From Embleya scabrispora (GTDB lineage: Bacteria > Actinomycetota > Actinomycetes > Streptomycetales > Streptomycetaceae): a stretch of 64,000 nt of DNA. The notes under the pieces were generated by a model that worked only from the letters and a program-made list of their open reading frames with translations, was not told the origin of the DNA and made no database searches. The stretch lies in the NCBI RefSeq assembly GCF_002024165.1, contig NZ_MWQN01000001.1:6138001-6202000 (forward strand), read 5' to 3'. The position numbers were made by a program, and so were the translations under genes. Positions 1-8,645 of this stretch are shown here, one piece after another. How positions within the stretch are numbered: the stretch's first letter is position 1; each line of letters starts with the position of its first letter.

Positions 1-97
1 CGTCCATGAAGTGGTGGAAGTCCTCGAACTGCGTCCACTGGTTGTAGGCGACGGTGACGGGCACGTCGACCTCGACGGATTCTTCGATCTCGGACAT
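1..97 (-). CDS. SRPBCC-family protein, N-terminal fragment cut by the window edge
   Basis: The minus strand has ATG at 97 preceded by GGAGGTCACC, a strong ribosome binding site. The visible 32 residues begin MSEIEESVEVDVPV and continue TVAYNQWTQFEDFHHFM, the usual opening of SRPBCC (polyketide cyclase/dehydrase, START-like) small-ligand-binding proteins. The rest lies outside the window, so ligand and role cannot be judged. Confidence 0.7.
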   Translation of the reverse strand, partial: MSEIEESVEVDVPVTVAYNQWTQFEDFHHFMD

Positions 98-227
98 GGT
101 GACCTCCGGTCGGTGGGGCTCCAAGGACATGACAGGGCTCCGCTGCCCGGATTCGCCACGCCGACACGTTCCCGCGTCGGTCGGCGGGCTTCGGCATGCC
201 GGCGCTCACCCGCTCGACGGATGTCGA

Positions 228-761
228 TCAAGTGCTGAGCAGGTCCGTCAGATCGTCGGCGTGCTCCTCCTCTTCCTCCAGGATGGACTCGATCAGACGC
301 CGGGTGGTGGGGTCGCGGTCGCCGAGCCAGCGGGCGATCTCCTGGTAGCTGGAGATGACGATGCGTTCGGCGAGCAGGTTCTGTTCGAGCATCGCCTTCA
401 GATCGGTGTCCGCGGCGGTGGAGTACTCGGTGTGCGAACGCCGGTGCAACGTCGTGGGATCGAAATCGGGATCGCCGCCGAGTTGGGAGATGCGCTCCGC
501 CGCGCGGAGCGCGTGTTGCATCTCCTCGGCGGCGTGTTCGGTGAACTCGGCCGCCACCTGGGCGCGATCGATGCCCGCCGCCGAGATGGCGTGCCGGGTG
601 TAGCGCAGCCAGCACACGACCTCGGTGGCCACCACGTCGTTGAGCACTTCGATCACCCGACTCGTGTCCAGCCCGTATGTCGGGGTGATCGCGCCTTCGC
701 TCATCTTCTGCCGGGCCTGATCACGGATCCGGGTCACGTCCAGCACGAAGTCGTCGCTCAT
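228..761 (-). CDS. ferritin-like diiron protein (bacterioferritin-type)
   Basis: A 177-aa, all-helical protein. It shows carboxylate and E-x-x-H pairs typical of ferritin-like diiron sites: E in ATEVVCWLRY, EEMQH near residue 100, AERIV near 140, and a C-terminal LEEEEEHADDL. This suggests iron storage or oxidative-stress protection in the cytoplasm. The start at ATG 761 follows GAGAGG; upstream in-frame sequence is Arg-rich and unlikely to be coding. The gene is monocistronic, with the topoisomerase IB gene diverging about 260 bp away. Assignment to bacterioferritin versus another ferritin-like subfamily is inferred. Confidence 0.8.
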   Translation of the reverse strand: MSDDFVLDVTRIRDQARQKMSEGAITPTYGLDTSRVIEVLNDVVATEVVCWLRYTRHAISAAGIDRAQVAAEFTEHAAEEMQHALRAAERISQLGGDPDFDPTTLHRRSHTEYSTAADTDLKAMLEQNLLAERIVISSYQEIARWLGDRDPTTRRLIESILEEEEEHADDLTDLLST

Positions 762-1023
762 GGTGTTGCCTCTCGTGTGTTGCCTGCCGCTGTCTCGTCG
801 GCGCCGCCGAACGGTGCCCAACCCCAGTGCCTCGAAAGCCGACGGTTCACACTCGAAGCCGTATGCCGTTCACCCGCCGTCTCGCCTTCGGCGGATCCCC
901 CATCATGTGCTCCGGCGGTGTCCGCGCCGCCGGTCGGCAAGCCCGCGGTCGGTCGGACCCGCGTTTGCGCGGATACGCCGTGGGCAATCGCGCAACCCTC
1001 GGGACGATGACCGGAAGGTGCAC

Positions 1024-2124
1024 ATGGGCGATGCCGACCGGCAGGCGAAGACGCGGCTGCGGCGAGTGGATCCGGCGGGGCCCGGCCTGACCCGGCGCCG
1101 CCACGGACGCGGCTTCGGCTATCTGGACCAGACCGGCACCACGATCACCGACGCCGCCGTACTGGAACGGATCCGCGCCTTGGCCCTGCCGCCCGCGTGG
1201 ACCGACGTCTGGATCTGCCCGCGTCCCGACGGCCACATCCAGGCGGTGGGTTCCGATGCCGCCGGCCGACGGCAATACGTCTACCACGCGTCGTGGCGCG
1301 CCCGACGCGACGTGGCCAAGCACGATCGAGCCGCGGAACTGGCCCGCCACCTGCCCCGGGCCCGTACGAAGGTCGAGGAGGACCTGGCCCGGCCGGGCCT
1401 GGGCCGCGAACGAGTCCTCGCCGCCTGCTTCCATCTGGTCGACCTCGGCTTCTTCCGTTCCGGCAGCGAACAGTACGCACGGGCCAACGGCTCGTGTGGG
1501 CTCACCACCCTGCGGCGCGAACATCTCCGGGTCCGGCAGGGACAGCTGCGGTTCGCGTTTCCCGCCAAGAGCGGGCGCACGAGAATTCGGGTCCTGGTGG
1601 ACGACCGGGTCAAACCCGTGGTGGTCGCGCTGCGTCGCAGTGCCACCGGCGAGGATCCGCTGTTTCGCTACCGTCGCGACGACGGCCGACTCGTCGCCGT
1701 CCACGCGGCCGACCTCAACGCCTACATCCGCGAGCGCACCGGAGGCGATTTCACGACGAAGGACTTCCGTACCTGGCATGCCACGGTGCTCGCGGCGGTG
1801 GGGTTGGCGGTCTCCGTCGAAGCGGCGGATTCGCCCACCGGACGCACACGCGCCCGAGCCAGGGTGGTGCGCGAAGTCGCCGACCACCTGGGCAACACGC
1901 CCGCCGTGGCCCGCGCTTCATACATCGATCCGCGAGTGTTCGACTGCTACGAACGCGGAATCACCGTCGCCCGCGCCCTCACTCGCATGGGAGCCGGTAT
2001 GGACTTCGGCGACCTGGCCACCCGCGGCCCCATGGAACGCGCGGTCCTGCGCATGCTCGACCGCGAACGCCGCCCCCCGAGCGGACGAGACCCGGCACCA
2101 CCACGCCCCCAGGGCGACGACTGA
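1024..2124 (+). CDS. DNA topoisomerase IB (eukaryotic/poxvirus type)
   Basis: A 366-aa type IB topoisomerase that relaxes supercoils through a 3'-phosphotyrosyl intermediate. The N-terminal DNA-binding part contains PPAWTDVWICP and GHIQAVGSDAAGRRQYVYH, signatures of bacterial TopIB. The catalytic domain contains KSGRTRIRV, FTTKDFRTWHAT and a C-terminal ARASYIDP, whose Tyr300 is the expected nucleophile. Length fits bacterial members. The start ATG 1024 lies 9 bases after a GGAAGG-like site. Such genes are common accessory genes in actinomycetes. No operon partner is visible. Confidence 0.9.
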   Translation: MGDADRQAKTRLRRVDPAGPGLTRRRHGRGFGYLDQTGTTITDAAVLERIRALALPPAWTDVWICPRPDGHIQAVGSDAAGRRQYVYHASWRARRDVAKHDRAAELARHLPRARTKVEEDLARPGLGRERVLAACFHLVDLGFFRSGSEQYARANGSCGLTTLRREHLRVRQGQLRFAFPAKSGRTRIRVLVDDRVKPVVVALRRSATGEDPLFRYRRDDGRLVAVHAADLNAYIRERTGGDFTTKDFRTWHATVLAAVGLAVSVEAADSPTGRTRARARVVREVADHLGNTPAVARASYIDPRVFDCYERGITVARALTRMGAGMDFGDLATRGPMERAVLRMLDRERRPPSGRDPAPPRPQGDD

Positions 2125-2222
2125 ACGCCGCCTCGCACAGCGCCCACGCAGTGCGGACGTTCGGCCGAACCCGGTGCCCGACGACGCCTGTGTACGCCTG
2201 CCGCACGAGACGGGTCGCGACG

Positions 2223-3122
2223 CTAGGGAGCGAGCTTGGCCTGCCCGGCGGCGGCCGCGGTCCCGACTCGCGCGTGGTCGGCGTCGGCCGGGGCGGACTC
2301 GAACACGACCGGGGTCTCGAACCCGGCCTTGCGGGACGCGCGGCGCAGCGCGGCCAGCACGGCCGGCCCGACGAGGACGATCGCGACACAGTTGGTGATG
2401 GCGCGGCCGGTGTCCCAGCCGAAGGTCGACGTCAGCATGGTGAACACGAAGAACCGGCGCAGGTTGTCGACGATGCCGTCGCCGGGTACGAACGCCGGGC
2501 CGACCATGGATTCGGAGTCGGCGAGGAACGGCCAGAACCACATGTTCATGAGGAACCCGAACGCGTAGGCGGCGAACACGCCGTAGCAGGCGAGCATGAC
2601 GATCTCGCGCCGGCCGCGGACGCGCCGGGGCAACAGGCCCGCGCCGAGTCCGACCCAGGCCGAGGCGAGCATCTGGAACGGCAGCCACGGTCCGACGCCC
2701 GCGGTCAGCAGGGCGGACGCGAACAACGAGGTACAGCCGAGCACGAACCCGAAACCGGGGCCGAACACGCGTCCGGCCAGGACGAGCATGAAGAACACCG
2801 TCTCGATCCCGGCGGTGCCGGCGCCGAGCGGGCGCAGCGCCGCGTTGATCGCGGAGAGCACGCCGAGCATGGCCAGCGCCTTGGAGTCGAGCCCACCACT
2901 GGTGAGTTCGGCGAGAACCACGGCGACCACGAACGGCAGGGTGACCGCGAAGATCAGCGGCGCGTCCCCCGAATGTGCCGCCGACTCCGGCGCCGGGGAG
3001 GCGAACAGCGGCCACAGGAACATGGCCAGGCCCGCGAGGGAGGCGATGGTGAGCACGATCGCGGTGCGCGGGGTGATGCGGATCGCGTTGGCGCGTTTGC
3101 GGGCGTCGATGACGGTCGTCAT
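2223..3122 (-). CDS. ECF transporter substrate-binding (S) membrane component, probable cobalamin type
   Basis: A 299-aa membrane protein with about six hydrophobic segments, resembling ECF-type S components. It lies last in a minus-strand run ECF-T, ECF-A-A, ECF-S; its ATG overlaps the ATPase stop by four bases, so the three are translationally coupled. S components bind the vitamin and dock on the shared T/A energy module. The substrate cannot be read from this protein alone. Cobalamin is inferred from the B12 riboswitch and transcobalamin-like surface proteins upstream in the same run. Confidence 0.8.
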   Translation of the reverse strand: MTTVIDARKRANAIRITPRTAIVLTIASLAGLAMFLWPLFASPAPESAAHSGDAPLIFAVTLPFVVAVVLAELTSGGLDSKALAMLGVLSAINAALRPLGAGTAGIETVFFMLVLAGRVFGPGFGFVLGCTSLFASALLTAGVGPWLPFQMLASAWVGLGAGLLPRRVRGRREIVMLACYGVFAAYAFGFLMNMWFWPFLADSESMVGPAFVPGDGIVDNLRRFFVFTMLTSTFGWDTGRAITNCVAIVLVGPAVLAALRRASRKAGFETPVVFESAPADADHARVGTAAAAGQAKLAP

Positions 3123-4819
3123 CCGGTGGGCTCCCTGTCTGCGACGGACGCGCGGGCGTCGGATGTGGCCGGCCGGTCCTCCCGTGGGGCGGGCCGGCGG
3201 TGGGCGATGTCGGCGTCGTCAAGGGCGTTGCCGACATCGGTGACCGTCAGCCACTCCGCGGGTGCGAGGATCTTGGCCACTTGGGGTGCGAACGCGGGGG
3301 AGGAGACCACGACTTCGGCGGTCGGGCCGTCGGCGACGATGTCGCCCTCGGCCATCACGACCACGCGGTCGGCGACCTGTGCCACGACCTCGACGTCGTG
3401 TGTGGCGAGCACGATCGCCCGTCCGGCATCGGCGAGTTCGCGCACCACCCGGACGAACCGCCGCTTGGCGTGGTAGTCGAGACCGCGGGTCGGCTCGTCG
3501 AGCAGCACGACCCGCGGCGCGGCCACGAGTTGGATGGCCAGGACCAGTGCGAGGCGTTGCCCCTCCGAGACGTCGCGCGGGTGCACGGCGCCGTCGACGC
3601 CCGGCGCGATGCGATCGAGCAGCACTCGGCAGGCACCCGCCTCGGCGCCGGACTCGCGGTCCGCCTCGGCGCATTCGGCGTCGACCGTCTCCAGGTAGAG
3701 CAGGTCGCCGGGGGTCTGCGGGACCAGACCGACGAGCGCGCGAGCGCGATGCGGATCGGCCTTGCCGGGGTCGGTGCCCGCGACGTCGACGGTGCCGCCC
3801 TGGCGGGCTCCGGAGCCCTGGAGAGCCCACAGCAGCGAGGACTTGCCGGATCCGTTACGGCCCATCAGCGCGGTGACCCGTCCGGCGGTCAGGTCCAGGT
3901 CGAGACCGCGCACGGCGATCACGTCGCCGTAGCGCACGACGACCCGCCTCGCGCTCAGCAGCGGGGCGGCGGTGGGGTCGGGCGTCCGGGGCGCGGGCGG
4001 GGTACGGTCCGCCAGGCGCTCGCGCAGCGGCGGCGCCAGTCGGCGGGCGTCGCGCACCGACAGCGGCAGCGGCGAGCACCCGACGAGTCGGCCCAGTTCC
4101 ACCACCGGTGGGGCGATGTCGCAGGTCTCCAGGACCTCGGCGGGCGCGCCCTCGCGGACGGTGCGGTCCCCGGGCAGGTGCACGAGCCGGTCGGCGTACT
4201 GCACCACCCGCTCCATCCGGTGTTCGGCGACGATCGCGGTGATGCCCAGATCGTGTACGAGTCGGGTGATCGCGGCGAGTACGTCCTCGGCGGCGGTCGG
4301 GTCGAGCGCCGACGTCGGCTCGTCCAGCACGAGAACGCGCGGGTGGGCGGTCAACACCGAGCCGATCGCGACCCGTTGCTGCTGGCCGCCGGAGAGCGTG
4401 CGCAGCGGACGGTGCCGCAGCTCGGCGATGCCGAGCAGGTCGAGGGTTTCCTCGACACGTTTGCGCATCACCGCCGACGGGATGGCCAACTGCTCCATTC
4501 CATAAGCAAGTTCCTCCTCGACCGTGTCGGTGACGAAGCCCGCGAGCGGATCCTGGCCGACCACGCCGACCAGGTGCGCGAACTCGCGCGGTGGTTGTGA
4601 ACGGGTCTCGATGCCGTCGACTCGCACACTGCCGCGCAGGGTGCCGCCGGTGAAGTGCGGGACCAGGCCGTTGATCGCCCCCAGGAGGGTCGACTTGCCC
4701 GCGCCGGTACGGCCGACGACCAGACACAACTCCCCTTCGGGAATGGTCAACTCGACATCGCGCAGGGCGGGTGCCGAGGTGTCGGCGTAGGTGATGGTGA
4801 CGCCGCGGAATTCGATCAC
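3119..4819 (-). CDS. ECF transporter fused ATPase (two ABC domains)
   Basis: A 566-aa protein with two complete ABC ATPase domains in tandem, equivalent to EcfA1-EcfA2 fused. Domain 1 (residues about 1-230) has Walker A GRTGAGKST, signature LSGGQQQRVAIG and Walker B VLVLDEPTSALD. Domain 2 (about 290-530) has GRNGSGKSS, a variant signature VSEGQRLALV and VVLLDEPTRGLD. It energises uptake with the adjacent T and S subunits. Four-base overlaps on both sides show tight coupling. The C-terminal 40 residues are charged and low in conservation. Confidence 0.92.
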   Translation of the reverse strand: MIEFRGVTITYADTSAPALRDVELTIPEGELCLVVGRTGAGKSTLLGAINGLVPHFTGGTLRGSVRVDGIETRSQPPREFAHLVGVVGQDPLAGFVTDTVEEELAYGMEQLAIPSAVMRKRVEETLDLLGIAELRHRPLRTLSGGQQQRVAIGSVLTAHPRVLVLDEPTSALDPTAAEDVLAAITRLVHDLGITAIVAEHRMERVVQYADRLVHLPGDRTVREGAPAEVLETCDIAPPVVELGRLVGCSPLPLSVRDARRLAPPLRERLADRTPPAPRTPDPTAAPLLSARRVVVRYGDVIAVRGLDLDLTAGRVTALMGRNGSGKSSLLWALQGSGARQGGTVDVAGTDPGKADPHRARALVGLVPQTPGDLLYLETVDAECAEADRESGAEAGACRVLLDRIAPGVDGAVHPRDVSEGQRLALVLAIQLVAAPRVVLLDEPTRGLDYHAKRRFVRVVRELADAGRAIVLATHDVEVVAQVADRVVVMAEGDIVADGPTAEVVVSSPAFAPQVAKILAPAEWLTVTDVGNALDDADIAHRRPAPREDRPATSDARASVADREPTG

Positions 4820-6033
4820 CGGACGGACTTCTCCCTGATGGTGGTGCCGGTATCGGTCGAGCCCGACCCCGGCGCGTCGGGCATGGTGTCACCGAGGCGC
4901 GGTGTGGTCGGTGGCGGCGGCGGCGCCAGCCACGCCGGCAACACACCCGCCAGCAGCGCGAGTACCGGAAGCGGCGCCAACTCGGGCCAGGCGAGCGGAC
5001 TCAGCGACGGATACAGGTTGCCCGCGTCGATCCGACTGGTCAGGTAGAGCAACGCGCCGGTGCCCAGGCCGCACGCGGCGACTCCGAATTCGGCGAGTCG
5101 CCAGCGGTCCGGCAGATACACACTGCGGTTGATTCTCCGCCCGGTGAGTACGAAGCCGATACCGGCGACGACAAGTCCCCCGGGCAGCATCGTGGCGCCC
5201 AGGTAGCGGGGCGTGCCGCCGTCGAGGAGCGCGTACACCCCCACGCACACCCCGATCAGGCCCACCAGGGTCAACACCCCGGTCACCAGCCGGATCGAGC
5301 GCGGCAGATGCCGGTTGCGGCCGTACCCGCGCGAGTCCATCGCCGCCGCCAGCGCCAGCGAACGATCCAACGCGTCCTGGAGCACCGGGATCGCGATCGA
5401 CCGCAGCGCCCGCATGCCCTTCTGCGCGCCGCCGCGCAGTCGCCGTGCCCGGCGCACCCGATGCACGCTCTCGACCAGCTGCGGCGCCACCGACAGGGCG
5501 ACCACCACCGCCGCGCCCACCTCGTACAGCGCCGCCGGTACCGCCTTGAGCATGCGCTTGGGACTGGCCAGGGCGTTCGCCGCGCCCAGGCACACGATCA
5601 TCGTGGCCAACCGCAACCCGTCGTAGAACCCGCCCAGGACGTGTTCCAAGCCGACCGGCCCGAACAGGTGGATCCCCGCCGCCCATTCGGGCAGCGGGAT
5701 CTCGGGCAGATCGACGAGTATGTGCCCGCTCGCCGCGCCCGCGCCGAAGACGATGCGGAACAACACCCGCATCACGACGATGAACAACCCGAGAAACAGG
5801 TACATCCGAAAGGCGAGTGCCCAGGGCGCGTCGCCGCGCCGGTTGGCCACGACGAACCCGGCGACGGCCAGGAGCAGCGCGAGCAGCAGGGGATTGGTGG
5901 TTCGGCTCGCGGCGGTGGCCAGGCCGAGGGCCCACAACCACCACGCGCCGGGGTGCACGGTGCGCGGCAGTCGGCCGCCGCCGCGGCGGAACACGACGGC
6001 GACCGGCACCGGTTTCGGGTGGGGCATGTTCAT
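4816..6033 (-). CDS. ECF transporter transmembrane (T) component
   Basis: A 405-aa membrane protein of the EcfT/CbiQ family. It carries the coupling segment AAAMDSRGYGR that contacts the ATPases (the Ala-Arg-Gly type motif), with the basic RRARRLRGGAQKG just before it. The start ATG 6033 overlaps the stop of the preceding gene (ATGA). An extra C-terminal membrane region and a Pro-rich tail (PAWLAPPPPPTTPRLG) extend it beyond minimal EcfT length of about 265 aa. Its position between surface proteins and the ATPase supports a single uptake operon. Confidence 0.88.
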   Translation of the reverse strand: MNMPHPKPVPVAVVFRRGGGRLPRTVHPGAWWLWALGLATAASRTTNPLLLALLLAVAGFVVANRRGDAPWALAFRMYLFLGLFIVVMRVLFRIVFGAGAASGHILVDLPEIPLPEWAAGIHLFGPVGLEHVLGGFYDGLRLATMIVCLGAANALASPKRMLKAVPAALYEVGAAVVVALSVAPQLVESVHRVRRARRLRGGAQKGMRALRSIAIPVLQDALDRSLALAAAMDSRGYGRNRHLPRSIRLVTGVLTLVGLIGVCVGVYALLDGGTPRYLGATMLPGGLVVAGIGFVLTGRRINRSVYLPDRWRLAEFGVAACGLGTGALLYLTSRIDAGNLYPSLSPLAWPELAPLPVLALLAGVLPAWLAPPPPPTTPRLGDTMPDAPGSGSTDTGTTIREKSVR

Positions 6034-7039
6034 CCCGATTCGTCGGCGCGGGTGCGGCGGCGCCACGTGGTGAATCCGGCCGCCGCGCAGATCGCCACGA
6101 ACAGCGCGATGCCGACGATGGTCATGGTCGGGATCCCGTCGCGCTTCCTCGTGGCCAACTCCTCGCCGCCGGTCCAGGTCCGGCCCTGCGGGGTGACGCC
6201 GGAGGGCTGTGCCGGCGGCGCGGCCGAGTCCGGCTGCGTCGCCGCGGACTCGGGCGGGGCCGCGGTGGGTACCTCGCTCGCCGGGGCGGCCGGCGGCGGC
6301 TCGGGCTCCATCCGGTTGCCGGACACACCCGGCCCCGGGGCCAACGGATCGGTACCCGAAGTGGTCCCGTTCGCCCCGTTCGAGCCGGCCACGGCCGACT
6401 TGCCGCCCGATGCCGCCGACGTCGTGCCCTTGCCGGAGTTGCCCCCGGCGCCGGCCGGCGGTTGCGGGTTGTTCGTCCCGGGCGGCGGGTCCTGGGTGGC
6501 AGGGACTGCCGGGCGGACGGCGCGACCCTCGGCGGCGGGTTGGTCGTCTCGGTCTTGTTCTTGGCGAACGACCAGCCCTCGAAGCTGCCGAGCGGCGGCT
6601 TGCGGTTCATCACGCCCCACTGGCTGTACGTCCACGAACCCCCGTTGGGGGAGTGCCAGTACGACCAGTAGGCGGAGGCCGGGGGCGTGTCGATGCACGG
6701 CTCCGAGTTGGCGCCGGGCTTGCCCTCGATCCGACATATGAACGCTTCGCCCCAGCGGGCCGCGCCCGTGATCTCGATGCCGGCGTTCTTGAGCGCGGCG
6801 TGTCCGGTGGCCTGGTCGCCGCGCGCGCAGCGCACGATGGTCGTGCCGCCCAGTTCGTGGAAGTCGATCACGACCGTCACGCCGTTGCCGTCCGGGCAGT
6901 AGCCGGGGGTGCCCTTCGACGTGTCGACCGCCTGTGCGGTCGGCGTGGTGACCGTGAGCTGCGTGGCGGCGGGGAGGGCGAGCAGGGCCAGGGCGGTGAT
7001 CAGGCGGGCCACGCGGCCGCTTCGTCCGAGGCGCCTCAT
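6030..7039 (-). pseudogene. membrane-tethered DUF4430/transcobalamin-C-like surface protein, frameshifted
   Basis: Two overlapping minus-strand frames make one recognisable protein. The first frame (ATG 7039) has a signal peptide ending near TAQA, then a DUF4430-like domain with ASAYWSYWHSPNG and PLGSFEGWSFAKN. It then turns Arg-rich and stops at 6122. The second frame, open to 6030, supplies a Pro/Gly/Ser/Thr linker, one transmembrane helix (MTIVGIALFVAICAAAGF) and a basic WRRRTR tail. The switch falls about 6500-6540 and needs a -1 shift. It may be a real mutation, a sequencing error or recoding. DUF4430 resembles the C-terminal domain of intrinsic factor/transcobalamin. It is coupled to its neighbours by ATGA overlaps at both ends. 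Confidence 0.65.
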
Positions 7040-7281
7040 GCGTGCTCGCGGGTGGCGGCCGGCGCCGTCATGGTGTCGATGGCCAGGCCCCAGTCCGAAC
7101 CGGCGAACCCCGGTACACCCCCGTCCGCCGGCTCCCCGGCCTGCCGGTTCGCCGCCGCGCCGGCCTGCGCCGCATACGGGTTCGCGGCATCGGCCGACGC
7201 GGAGAAGACGGGGAAGGCCGCGACCAGGATCGCGCCGCAGGCCGCGACGGCGCCGGTCCTTCGCACAGTGAGCCAGGACAT
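7036..7281 (-). CDS. small secreted protein in the B12 uptake unit
   Basis: An 81-aa protein with a clear signal peptide (hydrophobic VAACGAILVAAFPVF, then SASADA) leaving about 50 mature residues rich in Ala and Gly with the segment GSDWGLAIDTMTAP. I do not recognise a family. Its stop overlaps the start of the DUF4430-like gene (ATGA), so it is co-translated with the surface/transport genes. GGAAGGGTCCC stands upstream of the start. It could be a short adaptor or a truncated barrel-protein remnant; no function is assigned. Confidence 0.6.
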   Translation of the reverse strand: MSWLTVRRTGAVAACGAILVAAFPVFSASADAANPYAAQAGAAANRQAGEPADGGVPGFAGSDWGLAIDTMTAPAATREHA

Positions 7282-7409
7282 CGATGGGACCCTTCCGATA
7301 GGACCAATACGCGGACGCCGGCGAGGCGGGCCGAAGTACGGGCGGCTTCGGCGCGGCCGGCGGGGAGGCGGGTGGGTCTCCCCGCCGGACGGCGGCTACT
7401 CGGGACTGG

Positions 7410-8546
7410 TCAGGGGATACACGGGGTGGGGGTGGGGGTGGTGAAGGACGGGTTCAGGGGGAACGGGGCCCCGGCCGCGCCCCATACGGACTGCTGGGTG
7501 GCCAGGAGGTCGGGTGCGCCGCTGCTCCAGGGGGAGGCGAAGGCGCCGACGTCGCCGGGGTTCGCGGTGCAGCCGATCTGCCAACTCAGCAGGGATGTGT
7601 AGGGGTTGAGGGTTCCGCCGCTCTTCTGCCACGTGGCGGAGGTGGGGTTGCCGCCGCCGGCGATGATGGCCTGGATGACCAGGGACGTGGAGTTGGGGTC
7701 CGAGGCGTAGGCGGGTTGGTAGGCGAAGCCGGCGTCGGACTCCTGGACCGCGTCGAGCCAGCCGAGGGCGTCGCCGACCTCGCCCGAGTAGGTGGTGTGG
7801 GAGACGGAGACCAAGGCCTGGATGGCGAATGCGGTGGAGTTGCTGTCGGCGTCGTCGCCGTCGCAGGTCGAGCCGCCGTACGAACGCCAACCGCCGTCGT
7901 CGGCGTTGGATCCGCCGGCGCACTGCTGTCCGAGGAGCCAGGTGGTCGAGGAGGAGTCGACGGACTGTCCGACGGCGCGCAGGCCGAGGATGGCGAGTGA
8001 CTGGCGGAAGGTGCCGTCGTAGGTCGGGTCGGCCGAGCCGAACAGGCCGGTGTCGGCCCCGGTGGTCTGGCGCAGGTTGCCGAGCCGGGTCACGAGGTCG
8101 ACCCCGCCGAAGCTGGTCGGGCTCTCCCCGGCGGCGTCGGCGACGAGCAGCAGGTAGCCGAGGCGACCCGGGTTGTCGGTGCCGCCGGGGGCGATGGTCG
8201 TGGTGACGTTGGCCTTGAGCCAGTCCACCGCGTCGTCGAAGGTGGCCTCCTCGACGCCGGCGGCGGCCAACGCGAGGGCCGCCTGCATCGTGTTGGACGG
8301 TTCGGGTGTGGTCGGGCTGCCGGTCGCGGGGATGAACTTGTTGCCGTTGCCGTCGCTGACGAACCGGGAGGCGAGCCAACGGGCTCCGTAATCGGCGGCG
8401 GTGGTGGGGACGTTGGTGGGCGGGGTGGCATGCGCGGTGGGCAGCCAGGCCGTCATGGCCAAGGCGAGCCCGGAGGCTATCGCCGCGATACGGGACTTGG
8501 TCATAATACGTGACTTATCAGGGCGAATCGGTGTGCGCAGGGGCAC
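7410..8546 (-). CDS. secreted alpha/alpha-toroid protein, intrinsic-factor/transcobalamin-like barrel
   Basis: A 378-aa exported protein. GTG 8546 is chosen because GAGGAG stands five bases upstream; an internal ATG at 8504 lacks such a site. A signal peptide ends near PTAHA. The mature part has repeated helical hairpins (AADYGARWLASRF, FDDAVDWLKANV, STTWLLGQQC, DALGWLDAVQESDAGFAY) of the terpenoid-cyclase/prenyltransferase toroid, the fold of the N-terminal domain of intrinsic factor. Cys pairs (QQCAGG with STCDG, and IGCT with TPCIP) suggest disulfides. There is no membrane anchor, so it is presumably soluble or bound to the anchored partners. Cobamide capture is inferred from context. Confidence 0.75.
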   Translation of the reverse strand: MPLRTPIRPDKSRIMTKSRIAAIASGLALAMTAWLPTAHATPPTNVPTTAADYGARWLASRFVSDGNGNKFIPATGSPTTPEPSNTMQAALALAAAGVEEATFDDAVDWLKANVTTTIAPGGTDNPGRLGYLLLVADAAGESPTSFGGVDLVTRLGNLRQTTGADTGLFGSADPTYDGTFRQSLAILGLRAVGQSVDSSSTTWLLGQQCAGGSNADDGGWRSYGGSTCDGDDADSNSTAFAIQALVSVSHTTYSGEVGDALGWLDAVQESDAGFAYQPAYASDPNSTSLVIQAIIAGGGNPTSATWQKSGGTLNPYTSLLSWQIGCTANPGDVGAFASPWSSGAPDLLATQQSVWGAAGAPFPLNPSFTTPTPTPCIP

Positions 8547-8645
8547 GGCTTCTCCTCGATGGTGATGGCTGTGGTGTCCGGGTCGGTGTCTCTTCGTCCT
8601 CCGGGAGCGGTCGCTCCGGAGGTCACGCGGTGTTGCGGGAAATGG

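Noticed and set aside
1197..3476. 759-codon plus-strand open frame
   Set aside because: It crosses the topoisomerase IB gene out of frame and lies antisense to the ECF-S gene; it has no domain and no ribosome binding site.
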